This document shows, piece by piece, positions 59,055-64,000 of a stretch of 64,000 bases of DNA. The notes under the pieces were generated by a model. The model was given only the letters and a program-made list of their open reading frames with translations, did not search any database and was not told the DNA's origin. Source of the DNA: Artemia franciscana (Eukaryota > Arthropoda > Branchiopoda > Anostraca > Artemiidae); contig NC_088871.1 of NCBI RefSeq assembly GCF_032884065.1, forward strand, positions 43,634,619-43,698,618, given 5' to 3'. The translations under genes were made by a program, and so were the position numbers. How positions within the stretch are numbered: the stretch's first letter is position 1; each line of letters starts with the position of its first letter.

Positions 59055-59320
59055 ACTCACTGCAGTTACAAGCCGCATGAGACCAACAAAGATACAAACG
59101 TTGCTCCTCCATCCCAATCTATTCAAAGCTTTCCTGTTTACACCATCCAGAGGTCTAATTTTCCTTAAATGTTTACTTACGATTTAATCCCGCTATATTT
59201 GGGGGCGACCCCCTTAGGTCTGGCCCTACAAGGGCCAGATCATCCCGACAAGGACGATCTTCGGCAATCTCTCATCCTTCATCCACAGAGTATGTCTTAG
59301 CCATCATAACCCTTCTCTCA
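59055..59320 (-). pseudogene. RTE-like retrotransposon 3' coding remnant
   Basis: On the minus strand: (W)MKDERLPKIVLVGMIWPL near 59285-59230, then broken frames, then NRKALNRLGWRS near 59140-59105. It matches the same motifs as the plus-strand fragment at 18360-18550. A trinucleotide run (CTA/TAG)n follows its end at 59024-59042, as at 12.6 kb. Confidence 0.7.
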
Positions 59321-59874
59321 TTATAGCCATCAAAAGCTGAATTGAAGCGCATTTTCTGCACATGTATTCATTAATTACTGGTGACATATTGTATATTGCT
59401 GAATTAGAAAACATTTTTTTCTAGCATTATATATTTTTTTTCTGAAAATTTTAAGTAAATCTAAATAAAATTACTTAACCATCTTAGGTTCATTTCATAC
59501 CTGAAATCGCAATTTCTAAGTTTTTCTTTTGTTTTCTTCAAAATTAAGAAGTTTTTGGTGTAGTACAAAATTTCACAGTGTGATAATAAATAAGGAAGAA
59601 TAACTAGTGAAATTTGACAATTCTTTTCGTCTATTTAAATTCAAAGTTCTAATTCTGTTAATTTTCCAAAAACAAGTATGGCTTCAAAGGAAATTTAAAC
59701 CTTCTTAAGCTGTTTGGTGCTAAGAGTATCTAGCTGATATTTTGCTAATTGTTTTCTTTTTGTATTTTTTTTTGCCACCCATTACTAACAAGCTCTCTGT
59801 AACTGCATGAGAAGACCCCTTTCATTAAAAACAAGATTTTTGATTTCTCTTAATATTTTAAGGTGCACAAATCT
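59321..59874. other. Unassigned AT-rich intron sequence
   Basis: Nothing coding or repeated recognised. Confidence 0.4.
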
Positions 59875-60650
59875 TCAACTAAAAGTAACGAGCAACTTTA
59901 AAACTTAAAACTAACAGAAATTATTACGTGTATCAAGGGGATTGCCATCTCTTCAACACATTGTTCTTTACGTTAAAGTTTTTTAGTACTTTTAAAAAGC
60001 TTCCTGTTGCTCTAATTAAACGACCCTTGTGTTTCAGGAGCCGTCCTTAAAGAATTAAGACAAAATTCAAACTTAAGCGTCTCAACACCTTGCTCTTTAC
60101 GCTTAAGTTTTTTAATAATTTTAAAAAAGCTTCCTATTGTTCTAGTTAAACAACCCTTGTGTTTCAATAATCGTTCTTAAAGAATTTTGATGAAATTCAA
60201 ATTTTAACGTAAAGAGCAGGGTGTTGAGGAGGGGGCAACCCCCTTTATATGCGTGATAACTTCTGTTCATTTTAAGTTTTAGTGTTGCTCCTTACTTTAA
60301 GTTGAAAAAACTTTTTTTTAATTTAATTTTTTATCGTTTTTAAGTAATGCCAGGAAATCTGCCCCCACCCACATGGAATAATTCCCCACCCACAGAAATA
60401 TCTCATAGACAATTCAATCCCGGTGAAAGTTTACCCCGGACAATTACCCTTAACAATTCCACGCGTAAAATTGAGACGGAAAATAGAAAGCAAGACATTT
60501 AAGAAGAATTTTGTGTAGGATTTCTGGCAAATTCCCCAAGTGTATAATTTTCCCTGACAAGATCACCCCCTGAAAACCTCCCTCCCACATAGAAAACTTC
60601 CCCGTGGAACAACCCCTAGCAAAAACTTCCCTTGGCGATATCAATAGCCT
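59875..60650 (+). repeat. Family A relative with duplicated foldback
   Basis: 'aactaaaagtaacgagcaac', 'ttgttctttacgttaaagt', the 'aaacaacccttgtgtttca' spacer twice (about 60010-60045 and 60150-60185), the partner 'ttaacgtaaagagcagggtg' and 'gtttagtgttgctccttact' style sequence. A C-rich block follows (60360-60620). It belongs to the subfamily seen again at 62.9 kb. Confidence 0.75.
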
Positions 60651-60664
60651 TGGCGATTTGACAA

Positions 60665-60800
60665 AATACAAGATAATCAATCAATCAATCAGTCAATCTA
60701 TTTATTAAGAGAAAATAAAGAAAAATTACAAGGATTAGGCCCCACAAAGGCTCTTTGGCCTGTGATGGTGGGAGACTAAACATTACATCAATTAATATAG
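60665..60800 (-). repeat. CR1/L2-like retrotransposon 3' terminus candidate
   Basis: On the minus strand a stretch '...ggccaaagagcctttgtg...' and 'cctaatccttg' leads into T-rich sequence and ends in a (TTGA)n/(GATT)n tail at about 60673-60700. Short tandem 3' tails of this kind are typical of CR1/L2-type elements. No coding part is attached. Confidence 0.4.
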
Positions 60801-61122
60801 AAGAAAACCAACAAAAAACAAAACCATGACATATATGCTTAAGTAGCAAAATCAATTAATAAAGGATGTGGGAAAAAAATGAATGTAGAAAAAAGAAAAG
60901 AAACGAAAAACAACAAAAGCAAAATAATGATATATTTGCTTATGTACTAAAATCAATTAATAAAGAATATAGTAAAAAAAGAGAGAAAAAAAGACATACC
61001 AAAGCAAGTGGAATGTATAAATTGAAAAAAGAGAGAGAAGGGAAGAGGTACCTGCATTTTGGGTATTGGAAGTGGTCAGTCGGGAGGACATTGACAAATT
61101 CTTAAAAATAAAACCATGTTAC
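60801..61122. other. A-rich intron sequence
   Basis: A Lys-rich plus frame (60866-61105) is low-complexity. No exon besides the one starting at 61123. Confidence 0.4.
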
Positions 61123-61247
61123 CTTAAATGGCCCCAAGTCCTCTACTACACAATTGAGAACAGCCTCACGACCAAGTGCAACTGTAACATTTCGGATCGG
61201 CTCTAAAAAACTGGGCCTTGGAGCACCTCTCACTGATATCGCGACAG
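61123..61247 (-). CDS. DIP/lachesin exon: first half of Ig1
   Basis: This 125-nt exon lies between the acceptor ttttcactttcag (ending at 61248) and the donor AAG|gtaaca (61122-61121). In frame it encodes the start of a mature Ig1: PSFLEPIRNVTVALGREAV, then LNC with the first Ig cysteine, then VVEDLGPFK. It starts with two nucleotides of a split codon, so an upstream exon, presumably encoding the signal peptide, ends in phase 1. It ends on a full codon and joins exon 57234-57441 to restore ...GPFK-VAWV..., the usual position of the first intron inside Ig1 in this family. No preceding exon was recognised up to the window end. Confidence 0.9.
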
Positions 61248-62087
61248 CTGAAAGTGAAAACAGAAATCAATAAACAGGAAATAAGAACAAATAAAAATTT
61301 TACTCTATTTTTTTGTTTTTTTTTTAATTTCTTTTTATTATTAGGAACCTTCCCGCTTAAGACCTTTGCAAGATTTGTAACAAACAACAACGATTGATTT
61401 TTGCAAGATCTTTGTTCCTAAGAAAAACAAAAATAGTGAAACTAGTCCAATAAAGAAGAAATGAATATTTAATTAAGGAAAAGGGTTCTCTTTAATATCC
61501 GTGAAAACAGTCAAGCAAAAAATCATAATTGCTTCCTAACGAAAAACTTGTTCTTGCACTCATTCCAGAACAAAATATCCGCAAGTGTATTCTTTTCATA
61601 CCAAAAACAAGTGTAAAAGATATATCTTTGCAGCTTTTATAATTGAAATATGGAAATTTATTCCATTTTCCGAGCAGTTTCAGATACTATAGGTAAAGAG
61701 AAAAAAAGCATTACTTTCTGGAATTTCCGTAGTAAGAAGTGTGCTTTAATCTCACAGGTTTACACCTTGACACTTTTTTGCAAGTCAAGAAAATTCTTAA
61801 GGAAATACAATTTCTGTAGAGAGAAATTTAGAAACTGGAATAGAAAATCCATGGGCACCGGCAAGAGGGGGAGGAAGCAGGGGGTTGGGCATGACCCCCT
61901 GTAAATTTGGGATTATGAAGTAGTTATAAGGAAACCAAAGAAAAGACAGCAGAGTAGGAAAAACAATGGGGAAAATGTGCCCATCGTTGGCTGCCTGCCA
62001 ACAGATTTTGATCTTTTTTTATCCATAGAATTTTATGAAGGAATCATTCTTTTAATTAACAATATTTTGCAGAATGATACCTTTCTT
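61248..62087. other. Upstream of the first mapped DIP exon; no further exon found
   Basis: A phase-1-ending exon encoding a signal peptide was looked for on the minus strand and not recognised. A copy of the '41-kb unit' phrase ('cattccagaacaaaatatcc') occurs near 61560. The 84-codon plus frame at 61650-61904 has no recognisable domain. Confidence 0.4.
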
Positions 62088-62151
62088 GCAACAGCCGAGA
62101 TCGAACCTCAGCCCCGAAACTTTCTAGACACGGCTGTTTCCACCCTGCTAC
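62088..62151 (-). ncRNA. tRNA-like fold of uncertain identity
   Basis: GTAGCAG (62151-62145) pairs with CTGTTGC (62094-62088) as an acceptor-like 7-bp stem, and a B-box-like GGTTCGATC lies just before the 3' strand. The body between acceptor and T region is too short for D plus anticodon arms, and the T stem is imperfect. It is therefore a tRNA relic or part of a tRNA-derived repeat, not a gene. It lies 15 nt downstream of the tRNA-Asp-like sequence on the same strand. Confidence 0.35.
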
Positions 62152-62166
62152 TATAAGATAAAAATT

Positions 62167-62238
62167 CTCTCCGACAGCGAATCGAACCCTGGTCTCTCAC
62201 GTGACAGGCAGGAATACTTACCACTGTACTATCGGAGA
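62167..62238 (-). tRNA. tRNA-Asp (GTC), possibly a decayed or SINE-borne copy
   Basis: TCTCCGA pairs perfectly with TCGGAGA as acceptor stem. The D arm has AGTGGTAAGTA, the anticodon loop reads CTGTCAC (GTC, Asp), and AGGGTTCGATTCG carries the T loop. A- and B-box promoter sequences match the arthropod tRNA-Asp pattern, and a discriminator G follows. Faults are a C-A mismatch in the anticodon stem and one G-G mismatch in the T stem. A T-run (ATTTTT) follows the 3' end as a Pol III terminator would. These mismatches and the tRNA-like neighbour suggest it may not be functional. Confidence 0.7.
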
Positions 62239-62239
62239 C

Positions 62240-62874
62240 TTTCTTGAGAGTCTAACATAATAATATTGTACATAATAAGTACAATAATAACGAAAATATA
62301 AGTTCTAATTTGTGACTGAGTGACCCCTTTCCAGTTTTCCACAAAAACTTTTCTATATGATTTGGTTGGAATAACAAGCAAAAAATAAAATTCTTCATAG
62401 TAGTGAATGGTAAGTAAAAAGCGATCCTTGTCAATAAAGAAAGTATAAGAGCCTAACTATTGGTAACATTAAATCAAAGAATCTACTTTTTGTAGTGATC
62501 CTAAATATGTATTTATTTATTGGCTCGTATAATTAAGAAAGCTCGTATAATTATAGGAAACACAAGGAAAACAACTTGAGAAGGGACAATTTTGGTAAAA
62601 ATATGCCGTCAAATTTTACTTGCATTGCAAGAGCGCTCATAAGCTGATATATGAAGCTACTATGATCAGAAATGTTTCCCCTGAACAAAATGCTAGGAAT
62701 TTCTATATTTCCCCCTGAACGGAAGGTTTTTTTTTAAGTTTTATATCTTCGTTTATGTAAGTAAGCCATTGGTTTGTATATTTTTGTAATTAATATTTTT
62801 TTTGTATACTTTTAATTTAATAGGCATACTTTTTTTTATTGCCAATAGAAAAATGTTTGTTTCTAAGCTTCGTT
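62240..62874. other. Unassigned AT-rich sequence
   Basis: No coding frame, RNA or listed repeat before the family A relative at 62875. Confidence 0.4.
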
Positions 62875-64000
62875 AAATAAAAAAAATAAGTTTTTTCAAC
62901 TGAAAGTAAGGAGCAGCACGAAAACTTAAAAAGGAACAGAAATTATTGCCTTTATGAGGGCTTGCCCCCTCCTCAACACCTCAATATTCACGCTAGAGAT
63001 TTTCGGCAATTAAAAAAAAGTTACTTATTGTTTTAATGAAACAACCCTTGTATTTCAGGAGTCGTTTTTAAAGAATTGGGAAATAATTTAAACTTCAGCG
63101 TAAAGAGCGAGATGTTATGGAGGGGGCAACCCCCTTAGTATACGTAATAATTTCTCTTTGAAAAAGCTTAATGCTGCTCCTTACTTTCAGCTGAAAATCC
63201 TGTTTTCTTATATTTCATTTCTGATCATTTTTTAAATGACGCCAGGAAATCTGGCTCTGACTCCAAGGAAAAATCCCCCGTTCCAACAGAAGTATCTCCT
63301 GGACAATTCAATCCTGGCGAAAATTTACCCCGGACAAGTACTCTTAACATATTCAAGCGTAAAATTGAATCGGTAAAGAGAAAGCAAGACATATAAAGAA
63401 ATTTCGTATATGAATTCTGGCAAATTCACCCAGTGTAAAATGTACCCTGGAAAGTTCACCCCCGGAAATTTCCCTGTCCATGGAAAATTTTTCGCGTGCA
63501 AAATCCAACAAGCAGAAAATTTGTACTCCCCTCCACCCGAAAAATATATGCATACTTTCCAATAACAAATACTAAATTTAAACAATGAGCAAATCTTATA
63601 AATTAAAAACATTTCTTCGGGGGCTGTAGGGGGTTATTTTATCTCCAATGACATAGTTATTGGGTCTTTCAACTATGCTAAACAAAATAGCTATCTCAAA
63701 ATTTTGATTGGATGATTTTGGTAAAAAAATTGGCATGGGAGGGGGCTAGTTGCCTTCCAATTTTTTTGCTTAAAACAAGCATTAGAGTATTTCATTTCCG
63801 TTAGAATGAGCCCTCTCCCTGCGTTCTAGGGCCACTGGATCGATACAATCACCCTTGGTGAAAAGAACGAAAAAACACACACATGTTTCTAGAAAGATTT
63901 TCTTTGTTCTAGAAAGATCTTTCCAATCACAGAAAGATCTTCCGTAATCTTTCTTCTGGCAAAAATCATAAAATTCTACATTCTTGCACATATAAGTTCG
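62875..64000 (+). repeat. Family A relative, running off the window
   Basis: 'aaataaaaaaaataagttttttcaactgaaagtaaggagc'-type start (short motif AGTAAGGAGCAGCA at about 62906), foldback partners near 62985 and 63100, a long C-rich block (63270-63550), 'gggggctgtagggggtta', 'gagccctctccctgcgttctag' and 'gatacaatcaccc'. It continues past 64000. It is closest to the copy at 59875. Confidence 0.78.

Noticed and set aside
63325-63612. Overlapping 95- and 71-codon minus frames
   Set aside because: They lie in the C-rich block of a family A relative and are not shared with other copies.

Overview
This is an AT-rich, repeat-dense stretch of an arthropod nuclear genome. One spliced host gene runs across half of it on the minus strand. 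The gene belongs to the arthropod DIP/lachesin class of three-Ig cell-surface proteins. The Helitron type, the RTE- and CR1-type non-LTR remnants and the low GC also fit an arthropod. A repeat-rich crustacean such as a branchiopod is my guess, not something the sequence proves.

Host gene (minus strand, 61247 down to 30953): six exons join in frame, with consensus acceptors and mostly consensus donors. They encode about 325 residues: Ig1 split over two exons, Ig2 split over two exons, Ig3 in one exon, then a 57-nt linker exon. The signal-peptide exon (expected above 61247) and the C-terminal, probably GPI-anchor, exon (expected below 30953) were not found. Introns are 1.3 to 9.4 kb and filled with repeats. 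Tandem arrays lie just upstream of three of the acceptors (exons 2, 5 and 6).

Mobile DNA: (1) A composite repeat family, called family A here, occurs about 20 times in both orientations. Full copies are about 1.6-1.9 kb. One end is a roughly 300-bp foldback module and the other a short hairpin (CAGTTCGTTACCACGAACTG then TTTGAT). A 13-nt motif, AGTAAGGAGCGAC, recurs inverted just inside both ends. This resembles non-autonomous Helentron-type elements. (2) Within one family A copy sits a 3.8-kb DNA transposon (5444-9247). It has long terminal inverted repeats and an apparent 3-bp ACA target duplication. It carries a frameshifted gene of a multicopy 'uncharacterized' invertebrate protein family, and is the best candidate for an under-described system here. 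(3) A deletion-derivative Helitron (25015 to about 27190, minus) keeps its N-terminal 23-aa repeats, zinc-finger-like region, helicase C-terminus and terminal hairpin, but lacks the Rep and helicase core. (4) Decayed non-LTR retrotransposons lie at 15.9-17.1, 18.0-18.55, 12.57, 59.1-59.3 and 60.7 kb.

Other features: a tRNA-Asp(GTC)-like gene next to a second tRNA-like fold near 62.1-62.2 kb; long (TA)n arrays; a 43/52-bp minisatellite; a TAG trinucleotide array; a large palindrome at 51.5 kb; a roughly 410-bp tandem triplication at 40.7-41.6 kb; and an iterated repeat at 50.2-51.5 kb. Most open frames in the window are repeat noise. Only the Ig exons look like a functional protein-coding gene.
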